The translations under genes and the position numbers were made by a program. A model generated the notes under the pieces. That model saw only the letters and a list, made by a program, of their open reading frames with translations. It searched no databases and had not been told where the DNA came from. A stretch of 64,000 nt of DNA from contig OX345641.1 in the NCBI GenBank assembly GCA_947044365.1, positions 4,061,960 through 4,125,959 on the forward strand, given 5' to 3'. Each line of letters opens with the position of its first letter. The stretch's first letter is position 1. This document shows positions 47,058 to 58,433 of the stretch, one piece after another. The stretch is from Petrosia ficiformis (lineage: Eukaryota; Porifera; Demospongiae; Haplosclerida; Petrosiidae).

Positions 47058-50000
47058 ATCTTTTTTCCGGATATCAGGGGACAAAAGTGGACTCCACCTT
47101 ACTTGAGGCTTAACAGCATCCTTTGTAACCCATATCAACCTATTACATGTACATGTATGTATAAACATATTTTTAACATTAACTGTTCAACTAGATCTAC
47201 AAGAATAATAAAAAACATTTTCAATAAAAATGAAAGAAGATGTAGGGATGTCAAAACCCAAAAAGCAAGCAAACAAGGTTGGGAAGATAACTTAGGATCC
47301 AAAATTAAACAAACCACTTCCATATAACCCTACATAAGTGCTTACACCTCTGTACAAAGAGCTGTAATTATGTAGGGTTATATGGAAGTGGTTTGTTTAA
47401 TTGCTTTTTGGGTTTTGACATCCCTACATCTTCTTTCATTTTTATTGAAAATGTTTTTTATTATTCTTGTTTTCATTGATTTTTTTCTAAACGATGTGAA
47501 TGTTTTTTTTGTAGATTGCAGAAATACTATATATCATTATGAAATCATGCAATCAAAAATGCATTCAAATTTGTTCATCAATGAAGGTCAGTCTTTTGTT
47601 TATGTATTGATTATCATTCTCTTTCACTTACAGATGATGTATATTCTCTATTCACTTACATCACTGTCTGCAGTCCTACAAGAAGTAGTGTCAGTCACTG
47701 TGTCAACCATTCAGTATTCCAATGCTTATCATAGTATACAATATTATTATACAATTGCTTTAATATTAATAATTATTATATTCATTATTAGTATTTGCTC
47801 ACAAACTCACAAATGTTATTACAATGCCAAACACTTCCACCTTTTCAGCTTCCATGTTAAGAGTATACAAATGCGCATGCGTAATTAAATTCCACTTAGG
47901 AAAATGGCGTCCAATTCCAGATCAAATCTTTGTAGTCGTTGAGACTGTCTTCTTTCATAGTATCTGAAGATATCATCTCGATACTTTACGACCAGAATTT
48001 TACTATAAATGCGACGGGAATGGTGCTAGAATCATCGTGATAGGTCAACAAACAAAAAAATGATTTGTCTGGAAAATATTAATATGATGAAGATTTTGCC
48101 AGTTTTGCCACTCGCCAGTTCTCTACCTTAACAATAATCTTCGGCCATCTAGAAGGTATTGGTAGTCATAAAAACACTAGATATAAACAGGCATGTGTGT
48201 ATAGAAACTTATGTGTATATATTACCAGAGATTTCAGCTCATCACTTGCAATTGAAATGCATGGGCGGCCATTTTTTTTCCGTGCCATCCCTACATAGAG
48301 AGTACTACCGTACTCTCTGATACTTTCTTACATCATCTCGGTAGGATCTTGAGTTAATGCTAAATGTCCCTGTAGGGGCTCATTAGGATTAGTAAACTCC
48401 ACTGTGTTAGATGTAGCAGCCAATGAAGGAGCTGTAAAACCTATTGTAGGTAATGATTTAGAAGTTGCTAACTTGTGTTAGTTTGGTTGAATCTGCTATT
48501 TAAAGACATAGCAGTAAAGATTATTATGAAGTGTGACACCTAGGCAACAGATTCATCCACACAACAATCAAGTATATATCCCAGGATGTTGGGATACTCT
48601 GACAGAGGGGTTGGTGGGTAACATGTGAGGGGATCCAAGGAGTATGCTAAGGTAGGGTAATGCCATCCCTGGTATTCCTTAGTAACTTTGGATTGTACAC
48701 CAGAGAGTTGACTGTCTGCGGGGTGGTTGGACAATGCTCGATTATTAATTTTGTAGTTGTAGAAATAATATTTTATTACAATGATGTGATAACAGCCATT
48801 GTCATAGTGATGCTATACATGTACACACTAGTGATGCTCCGATAATTGATTGGCCATCTGATTGGCCGATAAATATGGTTACTTTAGCATATTGGTTATC
48901 TGCAAATTCATACCGATAGCCAGGCGATATTAATTGCACATGCGCAACATCAATTCCATACATGTGTTCAATTTACACTTGTTAAACTTTCTCATTAAAG
49001 CCCATTGCACTTACCCTGTTGCTATTTAATTTTGAACTACAGTACTTGTCAGTTGCAACTTAATCCACACCCGCGAGCTGCCCGCGAGTACATTTTGTGC
49101 ACTCGCGAGTGCTCTTGTTTGCACTCGCGTGCGCTCTCAATTCCCTCGCGAGCGCTGTCAATGGACTCGCAACTCGCGATCGCGTGCACGCACGCGCTTT
49201 AACTACAATTAATTAATTGTGGGCATGGGCATGACACAATTGGGTGTGGCAAGTAAACTCACGTGAATTTTGCTGTCTTGTAGCTAACTATATAGCTGTA
49301 CCGGGCTATTATCTGACTCACTTGGGATATGGCTTTACATCAAGTATGTTCCAAACACTCCAAAGGTGAGCCTTGTATATATAATATTAAATTATGTTTA
49401 ATATTTATCATAATGATAATTATAAATCTATTTGTTATATTATTCATCATCTTGACTTATCAGATTGTTACTGAACTGCCAGTGTTGTCTACTTAAAATA
49501 GTTAATAAAATATCTCGGATATTTTGACAACTTTGAATCGTTGATGAACTTCTTAATCTTCAGACCACTTCGCCAATGAAAAATGAAGTGCTGTATTGTT
49601 GGAGGTTGACATATGTGGCATTTTGTACTTCATTAAGACAGCAGTACTAGCTTTGGAACACTGTATAATTATGATTAATACAATATTGTTATTTTCATTT
49701 TAAATAATTAAAATTATATATCTAATTATTTATAATTATAATACTTATACATATTCCTAATTGTAAACTAGTTAATTACCTGAAATATCAATCTGGAAGT
49801 CTGGAACATGACAAAACAAGAAGCAGGAGACTTAGAGAACTCATTCCAGTACTTTTATTAACCACACCTACAGCAATTGACCTGCGTGCACGCGTGCGTG
49901 TGTGGACGCGCACGCGCATAACCACGTGTGCGCTAGCTAGCGCACGCGTGTACTCATTTTTCACTCGCGAGTGTGTTTTGTGCACTCGCGTGTAGTCTTG

Positions 50001-53000
50001 ATCGCGCTCGCGTGTGCGGTGCGAGTAGCACGCGAGTGTGGCTTAAGTTGCATCTGACTTGTACTGTAGTAGGAGGTAAATACATGTATTCTTAATATCA
50101 GTTATATACAATGCACATGTAATATTATACACAAAGTTTCTTGTAGTGTATTTACTTTATTACAAAAATTACATATGTTGGATGTGTGAAATTATCGGAC
50201 TGGTTCGACAGATATACAGTATGCATGCAATTATTGGCTATCGAATTATTGGTAAAAATCTATATTGGTACATCACTAAGACACACATAACTGTTTCATA
50301 AATTTTACGTTATTTTTAGGTTGTAGGTATACTGATGAAATAAATATTACTTGAAAATAACTCAGTAATCTTCAAGCATGTTTACTTGCAGTGCTCTTAA
50401 TACATGTTGGGACATTATGTCCATGCATATCAAAGTTTGTCACACATTTCAAGAATTTGATCGGACAATACTTTTATATACATGTATGTATATCTCAGGT
50501 AGGCTATATCACACTTTCTTCTAATCTTTGGTTCAGCTACTTCATCTATCCTGCACAAACCTCTGCCAATAGGGGCACAATCACACACATTGGTAGACTG
50601 TTCACGCTTCAGTAACAGCATAGCTCTTTCATGCAAGTCACTCGCGTGCTCCTTGAAACTCAATGTTTGAAGGTTAGTCGAGTCTTCTAAAGTTTCTTGA
50701 CCCTCTGATAGTGTCAACAAATTTTGTACAAACTGTGCACTTTAACCTCGACACGTGGTAGCGATCAGCTTTGTCATAATTCAACTACGTTGCTGTGTTC
50801 AGTGCTTTATCGTAATCCAAGATCCATCTGTCAACAGTCTTTGTTGTCACTGCTCTTTTTTTAGTTAACACTAGACACTGAAATGAGCTACTACTAGCGT
50901 CACCGGCATTTTCAGAAAACAGAGACTCAGAGCTACTATGCTTGTACATTTTTTCCGACTGTACCAAAATGAAAGGACAAAATTAAATTTTGACCGGAAA
51001 TTGTCTGGTGTCCAGACGTTATTAAGAGCACTGTACTTGTGTATGCACTAAATCAATTAGTTTTAAAGAATGGTTTAAATAAAAACATTTTTGGGCATAT
51101 TTTGAAAATTAATTATTACTAATTCATTAGTGCAGCATGCCATTCTAACGAGGGCCAGGAGAAACAATGATTATATACATGTATGTGACTGGGTATCCTA
51201 CAAACATACTTACATCAAAAAAATACATTTTGAAATACATATAGATACATAATTATTTATATATAATTATATCAACAAGACAGGTTTAATATTTGTGATA
51301 TTATGCTTACCATTCCTTAGTAAACCAAATATATATGGTGCTCTCATGTTCACCATCTGAAACTTAGAAGATCCTGAACCAGTTTTCCAATGAGTCGAAG
51401 AGTGAATACAAAACTAAATACAATAAAGATAATTAAATAGGCTGGACACATTGAAGATAGGATTTATTACAGAACATAAGCATAAACATAACTATCAAAG
51501 TTCAATTTAACTACATAGCTGGTTATGCTGCATATTTGTAACACATACATGCACATGTATAATAGCACTACTTCTGTTTGTATTTTCCACGTCTCTTTAT
51601 ATGAGATGTAGAAGCAGCCTACAAGGCCATGACTGCTCTTGAATAATAATTAACCTTGTTTTAAGGCTGCTGTTCTTATTTTTGTTGTATTAATCTTATA
51701 ATTAATCAGAAAATTTATCCAGTCAAATGCAATTTTGTCCGGAACAGAGCCTAATGTCCAGAAAATGGCCAAATGCCAGATGTTATTTCAAGCACTCTAC
51801 GTCAAAATGTCAGATGTGTAGTCAAACAAAAACACCAATTATAATCAAGTGAATAATTATATTCATGTAAAATGCCTTGATCTTTACTGCATGTAAAGAT
51901 CAAGGCATTTTACTTTCAAAACTGAAATCAAATTGTACTATTGTAACTATTTCTCAAGAAACCACAATTAATATTTCAGAGGGCCTAACATTTTTTTGTC
52001 AATTTAATATTGAAACTAGCATATTGTGCAATAATGACGATAATATTGGGGCTGTGATATAATTATTATTTATTAATTAGAAGACCTTTTAAGAAAGCCA
52101 GAAATACCAAAATTATGCTCCGTTAGCTGCAAGGCGAGCGTTTGAAAGTGTAGTCACCGGCGACATCCATATTTGGCGTTCATGTGCTTTGTTGCTGAAA
52201 TGCGCATGCGCAAAGATTGCGTTAACCGTTTTAAAAAACGATTATAATCGTAAAAACTATTCTTAATCGTAAAAACGGAACGAATCAGAGAACAATCGTA
52301 GAATGATTACAAAACGTTAACTTTTTTATGTCCTCTACTGTAGATTTGTCTGGTCAACAATCAAGTCCAGAATGTCATCTGTTACAAGCAATTCAAAGAA
52401 ATCTATTATTAGCCATATCAGTAGAGCAGCCAGATGACCTGTTCTTAGATGATTTTGTTCTTCGTCAACATTACTATTATCATCACCATCACCACCATCA
52501 TCCTCATCATCACCATCACCACCATTATCACTGTTTATTTGAATATCATTGTTGATTTCATCTTCTCTCGTTCTTGTGTCGTCATCACTGTCTCCATCAC
52601 TGTCCATCATAATATCTATCACATCACTGATATTGAATTTGCAATTATGAGTAAATACAACCAAAAGAAATAGTTTACACAGTAACTACAAGAAAAGACT
52701 GCTACTGGTAATAATATTTTTACACCTGGTCAAACTGCATTCAGGAAGTAATGTGCAGTCATTATATAATGACCATCCTGTTAAAAGGGTTAAGTAAACT
52801 ACATTGTATAAATTAATACCGCCTGTAAACCACATTAGTACCACCTTCTGTAAACAGTTTTTATAGTAGCTCTTTTGTAGTTGCTGCTGACTTATTATGC
52901 CAACAATGAATTTTTAGAAGCAGTACTGTATGGAAACATTTTGGTTCTCTCTATAAAGATGGGCAAATTATTGAACAAGATAAAAAGAAGAAAAGTGCAT

Positions 53001-54038
53001 TGCAAGCTTGTTCCAAGATCATTAAATACAGTGGAACACTTCAAATTTACGATTTCAACTAACAACAGTTTTTTTAATCATTACTAAAAAGCATGTCCAC
53101 TACCAGACAACGTAAACATTCTTGTCTTTCTAGCAGAAATCTAATATGAACTAGTTTAAACTTTAAATGCAAAGATCACTTGCCACTTATTAAATTTATA
53201 ACCTTGAAAAGTAATGAATTTTATACACAGACATTACATCGTACTATCACGATATATTCATTATCGCGATAGTATGGCAATAAAATATCGCATTAGTGAT
53301 AGTAGCACTAATGTATACCGTAGTGGCAGATCACAGGAAAGCTGTCCCATGATGACTGTGGAATCTAATAACTATTAGTAACTACTATACAATCAACATC
53401 AGATTTCCAGACAACAATAAAATTTTGAATATTCCTTTGTTCCCTCTCTTTGCCTCTCAGATCATTCCCACAACCAAGACAACATAATTGTAATAATCAT
53501 TATTATTTTTACTTCTTGTTGTTGTAAATATTACAGGTGCGGGATACAATGCAGTTAACATAATTATATTCATGTTCTTACTATGTGGCTAATTGAATTC
53601 CTCTAGTACAAATGATAATATACGAATGTTCCAGACCATCTTGTTTTTCTGTGGTAGTCTGACTATGCAAGACTAATATGGTCTTACCTGAAACTTCACT
53701 GGTGCTTGCTTCTGTGGATCAACACTGTTTCCATTAGTAGGAGGTGTATATACACCAATCCAGTCCTCAAAACTTGGGTAACTGACTCCACTCCAACTGA
53801 CTGTAACCCAATCACCAGAGTGTTCCAATGCGTTAGGAGAAGCAACGAGTTTGATAGTAGCATCTACAACACAATTTATAAAATCAATTATGAAATAATA
53901 ATCATTCTTACCTAGTTCTACTTTGGCTTTATCAAACCTCAGAAAGTCTAAAGGACTGTAATATTTATAACAGTAACTAGTTTGAGCTAAAATAGCAAGC
54001 AACAAAAACAGCACAGCCATTGTTGACACCTTACCCAT
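47058..54038 (-). CDS. Purple acid phosphatase 5' exons 1-5
   Basis: Exon 1, 54038-53912: Met start, hydrophobic signal peptide (VLFLLLAILAQTSYCY). Exon 2, 53863-53688: N-terminal beta domain (GDWVTVSWSG, FEDWIGVY). Exon 3, 51413-51311: KTGSGSSKFQMVNMRAPYIF. Exon 4, 48431-48332: EFTNPNEPLQGHLALTQDPT. Exon 5, 47139-47058: IWVTKDAVKPQVRW. Lengths 127, 176, 103, 100 and 82 nt give phases 1, 0, 1, 2, 0, and each joins into one uninterrupted frame. Together these form the fibronectin-like N-terminal domain of long purple acid phosphatases. No lesion is seen in this half. Confidence 0.85.
47199..47470. mobile_element. MITE family P, near-perfect palindrome, 272 bp
   Basis: Two arms of more than 70 bp: acaagaataataaaaaacat..gtagggatgtcaaaaccc and their inverse ending tttttattattcttgt, with aaacaaaccacttccatata repeated inside. 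The spacer is short. It lies in phosphatase intron 4, just upstream (gene sense) of exon 5. Single arms are at 10671-10797 and 22481-22595. Confidence 0.85.
48119..48325. mobile_element. MITE family M copy abutting phosphatase exon 4
   Basis: Matches 11759-11917 (ctctaccttaacaataatct, ttcagctcatcacttgcaat, catagagagtactaccgtac). It ends within a few bases of the GTAAGAAAG donor of exon 4 (48327-48331). Confidence 0.75.
49040..50066. mobile_element. Element Z: non-autonomous relative of Y/W, 1.03 kb
   Basis: Ends CAGTACTTGTCAGTTGCAAC / inverted CAGTACAAGTCAGATGCAAC, flanked by TA. Both subterminal regions (49065-49200 and 49880-50045) are CpG-rich arrays of CTCGCG / CACGCG. Interior AT-rich, no transposase. 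A short ATG-led stretch before GTGAGC (MALHQVCSKHSK, 49330-49365) could be a relic of a first exon. It lies in phosphatase intron 3. Confidence 0.8.
50430..50967 (-). pseudogene. C17orf113/hAT-like zinc-finger transposase fragment
   Basis: Minus strand from 50967: FSENAGDASSSSFQCLVLTK, KTVDRWILDYDKALNTAT, a TAG where Trp is expected, then LNYDKADRYHVSRLKCTVCT, one frame change, then LQTLSFKEHASDLHERAMLL and KREQSTNVCDCAPIGRGL. The KTVxxWxxDxDKALNTATWL, CTVC and SFKxHAxSxMHxRAM blocks are those of the C17orf113-type N-terminal zinc finger found in hAT/DUF4371-related proteins. One nonsense codon and one frameshift; only the N-terminal part remains. Confidence 0.7.
50968..52328. other. Phosphatase introns 2-3, mostly non-coding
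   Basis: Apart from exon 3 (51311-51413), it holds only a perfect short inverted repeat (atgccttgatctttac at 51875-51908) and a single unit of repeat A (52079-52165). Confidence 0.5.
52335..52664 (-). pseudogene. piggyBac transposase N-terminal fragment
   Basis: An acidic low-complexity N-terminus (DSDGDSDDDTRTRED..GDGDDEDDGGDGDD) leads into IDFFELLVTDDILDLIVDQT followed by N. The FExxxTDDxLDLIVxxTN pattern is the start of the piggyBac DDE_Tnp_1_7 domain. The reading stops there. The acidic repeat is encoded by an (ATC)n-type microsatellite at 52474-52545. Confidence 0.6.
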
Positions 54039-54612
54039 GCACTACGATGACTATATACTTCAACGCCTCTGATTGGTTGGATATTATTACCGTGCTCATC
54101 TGTAATTATTTGTGCGCGGGCGAGCAAAATCAACTTCTTATGTCAGAACAAATTTTGAACTACCTCACAAAAACAGACAACACTTACTCAGAAAATACAT
54201 ACAATGCAACAAAAGATCTATATACAGTATATATCTACTGAGCTATTCCATGTAACATTACATCATCATGCTCAAAGGGTATTCAACAAAATCTAAATAG
54301 ATTTATCAATGTTGTCAATTCAAACTGAGTGTTCTATATAATCAATTTCTCAATTTTTTTTTACCATAGTTATGTAAACTGTGAATTATGTCTATGGTAT
54401 CAATCATCAATTAACACTAAATACCCCTGATGAAACATGTATATGACATAAGTAATAAGTAAATGAATGAATAATGATTTAAATATTCAACTTCAAAATA
54501 AACTAAACTCAGTATGATATCCAAGCTGATTTAGGAGTTATAATGATACCTAAACCTGAATTTCCAGTAAACAAATACAATACATTGCGGCTTATAAATA
54601 ACAATAGTCATC

Positions 54613-54719
54613 AGAACATTTCTGGAGTACAACAGAATCATGTACTTTTCATCATCATCTCTAACATACTCAAACACTAAAGTACTAGAAGTAGTAGTGA
54701 TATGATTGTAACCTAAATG
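54613..54719 (-). pseudogene. Last exon of a second purple acid phosphatase copy
   Basis: Reads HLGYNHITTTSSTLVFEYVR then DDDEK, where the intact exon 15 has DDDGKVHD. A single deleted G shifts the frame and removes the stop. It lies about 570 bp upstream of the start of the main phosphatase gene in the same orientation, so it is the 3' end of an upstream tandem copy. Confidence 0.8.
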
Positions 54720-55325
54720 CTACAAAATTGGGGAAAAAACAGTAACTGATTATTACATTTGAAAAAACAAATAAATTTAAAAGATAACAGTAAATGTGAA
54801 ATAATGTCTGGTCTCTGCCCAAACTAGCTTTTTCAGTCGAACCGCAACCGTAACGTTTCCTATTAAGATTGCAGGAATTTATTTTCCAAGAGCCCACCCA
54901 CGCATGCTCGAAACAGTGTTGTGTTTTGTCATTGCTTCGCCGCTTACACATTTTAACCCACACAAGTATGAATTTCGGCTACATAATTGCCATATGAAGC
55001 GTTATCGAAGCATGTCATCCACGTGGGAATACTCCAAAAGTTATTAAAGCGGCTCCAAAAAAAGTAAAATCTATTGCTATGTATACATTGTTGGTACAAA
55101 TTTGTTTCATGGTATATATATTACTGTAACAAGCATCATTAGAAAGAGCAGATCCAGAGCTTTAAAAAGATATTTTACACTCTCTTGTCCACAAACGTAT
55201 TACAGAGTAAGGCTGGTTTGTATTCTTGTAATAATTAGCACAAATGTAAACAAACAATTAAAGTATATAATTAAGGTACAAGCTGTACTGATGGAATGTC
55301 ATTTGAAATATCAATTGTAGGTCAC

Positions 55326-56215
55326 AAAATTATGGCAACCAGAGTTGTCAGACACTCCAAACCAAATCGTATGTCTGCTACCTGTGTGGGAAAAGAGGTG
55401 AGTGTATATGACTAAATATAGCAATTGGAAAAATGAGAAAAAGAATACATTCTTACACATAGCAATACAGTGCCACTATCAAATAGTAACATTAATATGC
55501 TCAGTTTATAAGTGGCAGTGAGATGCCCGGATTATTATATGACAAGGAAACACATAATCGTTTGTCTGTTTTTGTTTTGTCTCTGATACATTTAGTTGGT
55601 ACAGTGTATTTCAAAAAACATCTTGCATCATTTAATTCCCTGTATGGCCACGACACACCAGTACATTCCTACAATGCTACATTTCCATCCTTATCACCAA
55701 TAGATAGACACAAGGTATGGATACATAACATCAGTATAGTTGTTGCCAATCGAATAGAATCAGAAAAGGAACGCATAACCACATACACATCACTATGGAG
55801 ACATTCACTTCATACATGTTGGGTAACAAACTTATGGAAACACTCACCTTCACCAGAACCATATGATAGCCTTCCTTCGCCTGAGCAATATCGTTGGTTG
55901 AAACGTCTAAATTTATAATTGACTGGGGAGATCCAGAAATACATTCATCTATAGAGAACATCATCAACTACCTATTGAAAGGATCTAGTTGTAAAAGTGG
56001 ATGCAAGATTTGGATAGCTACTGTGGGCCTGGTTGTGAGTGCCATGAATGTAATAACTTCTACTCAAACAAGTTGAAGACGTTATTGATGACCAAGAGGA
56101 GACTGAGTGTGACAGTGATAGTGATGAAGATAGTAGTAGTTGTTCTAGTGATGAAGAGATAGAAACAGAAATAATAGTAACAGAAACTGTTGATACAACA
56201 TTATTTTTTAGATGA
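55326..56215 (+). pseudogene. Unnamed Cys-rich/acidic multicopy family gene, degraded
   Basis: 55326-55398: short exon-like stretch (TKLWQPELSDTPNQIVCLLP). 55523-55918: MPGLLYDKETHNRLSVFVLS, then YGHDTPVHSYNATFPSLSP, RIESEKERITTYTSLWRHSL and HTCWVTNLWKHS. Frame changes then give IDWGDPEIHSSIENII, LLKGSSCKSGCK, and CGPGCECHECNNF. An acidic tail to 56215 follows (ECDSDSDEDSSSCSSDEEIE). The tSLWRHxxRSCWV and KGCxCKxGC..CGPGCxC blocks recur in an unnamed sponge/cnidarian/fish family. Function unknown; broken in at least three frames. Confidence 0.5.
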
Positions 56216-56658
56216 TTTCTAAAATAATTAGTAAACAATGTGTATAATACATATCAGTACAGTGTGTTCAAAACGTTTGGTACAAATTTGTTTCAGAACA
56301 GATATCATGCTAACTTTTACATTTACAAATGCTTTAGATATATATAAACAACTAGAAACAGAGTAAACACTTGTCCATTTAGTTCTTACTGTCTGGTATA
56401 TATATACGCTAAAACTCGTCCAAAAAACATACAATAAAGATAAAACTTACTAGGTTGTTTCATGAGATGTTTCTCCATCGATAGTGATCATTAGAATGTC
56501 TTATCCTTCCCGTAAAATCATTGCTGTCAAGCCTTTTTTTTCTCCACCACAAACTAACAAGGATGTTGAAGAATTACAAAGTAAACGCCTACTTCCGTTG
56601 CAAATAAAATATTACGGTTGCGGTTCGACTGTTTTGGCTAGGCCAAATTGGCTAAGCT

Positions 56659-57160
56659 TTAAGGTTGTAGTCTTTTCCGTGGGCGGATGCTACTCCAATC
56701 AGTTTCTAGTCTTGCAAGCTTCTTGCTGCATACAATCTGGTTCCATTCTGTGGGAAACCCTGACAGGGTAACTGTAGTTGCTCTCTGAGAAAGATCGGAG
56801 TTTGATAGTGCCTAGAAAGGTAGATTTTATGGTTTCAGTGAAAAGCTACAGAATTCAGCTTTCTTCAGCCTCTTGTAACTATAAAAGTAAAATGAATTTC
56901 CAGAAAACGGCTCTATTTGTTTTCTCTAAATGCATTGTACTTGGTGCACGCCATGATTGGTCGGCGTGGCTTTCTCCGTTTTGTACTTATTGCGATTACA
57001 AAAATGGACATTTTATATATGTTTTATCAATTCCAGGACCCTATAAAGGTGATTAGAAGATATGAAGGTTGCCATTACACCAGGTTAGAGTCATATTATA
57101 TAATATTCTATTTTGAAACTGATTGGAGTCGCATCCGCCCACTCCCTAGTACCACCTTAA
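56659..57160 (+). mobile_element. piggyBac-type (TTAA) MITE, copy 2
   Basis: TTAA at both ends, same inverted termini as 14866-15486, opposite orientation. Interior deleted by about 115 bp (junction near TCTGTGGGAAACCC). It inserted beside another small repeat (acggttgcggttcgactg, also at 54830-54850 inverted) and 27 bp from the relic phosphatase exon. Confidence 0.85.
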
Positions 57161-57186
57161 AATAGTATAGCATAGTTTTTTCATAC

Positions 57187-57226
57187 CTCAACATCAACTT
57201 ATTCAATCCAATCTGGTTTGGTGGGA
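57187..57226 (-). pseudogene. Penultimate exon of the second phosphatase copy
   Basis: 40 nt between tctttag and GTATGA, the same length as exon 14 of the main gene (23405-23444). Reads PTKPDWIE, then TAA, then VDVE. The intact copy has PVKPDWIEYIDNE. The nonsense codon shows it is dead. Confidence 0.8.
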
Positions 57227-57823
57227 CTAAAGACATAGTTTAATATTATTATAGTTAAATGAATGTATTGATGAAGAGATAAATAATGAAACAATAAAAA
57301 ATTGGCCATATAAGCTTTGTGATTTTATTACTTTTGTTATATGAATGTTTCATGTGATTCTCTTTTTAATGAATAGTGCATAGGTGTAGAAGCTTTGGCC
57401 AGACCAATATTTCCGATCGGAAATTAAAATTTAATCATAAGAAAATAATTTTTTAATTTGAAATTACGTAACCACACCTCCAATAAAAAGGCGCACGACT
57501 CTTATGATAATAACAGACAATTCAGGATGCTCTATATAATATAATATAAATACTTGCTAGACTCATTCACAGTGGATTATATTAATTAGCATCCTTAGAC
57601 CTTATATTTTAATACCTTAAATTATCTGGTTTTATATAAATATCAGCAGTGGCCGCACAGCCAGAAAATTCTGACTGTGCGGGCACAAGTAAAAAAAATG
57701 TCAGCGCCGCGCGAAAAATGTTGTGCTCAATAATATTCATTAGGGGCGTATCTGTTATTGGGTAATTCGTTTTTAATTGATTGATTAAGCATGTGTTCGT
57801 CAAGATAGTACTCGTTAGTGTAG

Positions 57824-58430
57824 CCCTTTCAGTTTTTTAATGTTGTAATTTTACAACATCCTGTCAGAGAGGAAGTGTATCCAACTTAATAGAATACTGA
57901 ATTCAAACTGCAATTCACGGGATCTTGGATGTACCACGCCCCAAATTACTGTAGATTACGAGAGTATGCCAATGTGGTGGCGGCATGTCGGCATTCTATT
58001 GTCAAAAACGCCCACGCTTTGTTGGATGTGGTCGGGCGGTGCTTTGATTCAAGTGTCCGCCCTTTGATGTTACTTTGAAGTTAGCTTAGGGTACTTCAAA
58101 AAAAAAAAAAAGTAGAAGCAGATCAGAATGGGATGTTGATGTATGTCTGATGTATAGACTTGCTTTCTAGCTGGTTCTAGTGAGAGAGAAAGGGATGTTG
58201 GGAGCATAAGTGAAAAATACCGTTAGCTTGCAGACTTGAGTGGATGCTGTGCTTGCAGTAATAATTATTGGTAAGCAAGGTCGAGGTGAGTGTTAGATTG
58301 CTCCAAGAGGTCCAGAAAGTTGCAAAGAAGCTGCATTTGTGATGCTGACACCTCGCACATTATATGCTTGATCAAGGTAGGTGTGGTTATAGTAATTTCG
58401 AATATGTCTCTGTTGCAAAACTGAAAGAGG
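57824..58430. mobile_element. PIF/Harbinger-type MITE, copy 2, 607 bp
   Basis: CCCTTTCAGTTTT at the left, AAAACTGAAAGAGG at the right, flanked by TAG on both sides (57821-57823, 58431-58433). Aligns with 30266-30870 along its length, in the same orientation. A GC palindrome gcacgggcacgtgcccgtgc follows at 58434. Confidence 0.8.
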
Positions 58431-58433
58431 TAG

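Larger units (their letters stand above)
22675..54038 (-). pseudogene. Purple acid phosphatase, 15 exons over 31 kb, with two disabling lesions
   Basis: Metallophosphoesterase of the purple acid phosphatase family (binuclear metal centre, secreted or lysosomal). The CDS exons were reconstructed from splice sites and family motifs; the 5' block (exons 1-5) and 3' block (exons 6-15) are described separately. Exon phases agree at every junction except the ends of exons 11 and 13. Restoring those two lengths would give about 560 codons, the size expected for the long animal/plant-type enzyme. Intron 5 (29486-47057) carries the 16.9 kb Tc1-like element W and its nested insertions. A CCAAT motif (CCAACCAATCAG on the minus strand) lies about 40 bp upstream of the start codon. 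It may be a recent pseudogene or an allele with errors. Transcripts would decide. Confidence 0.85.

Noticed and set aside
47382..47888. 168-residue plus-strand ORF
   Set aside because: Begins in an arm of the palindromic MITE; the rest is hydrophobic low-complexity reading of AT-rich sequence.
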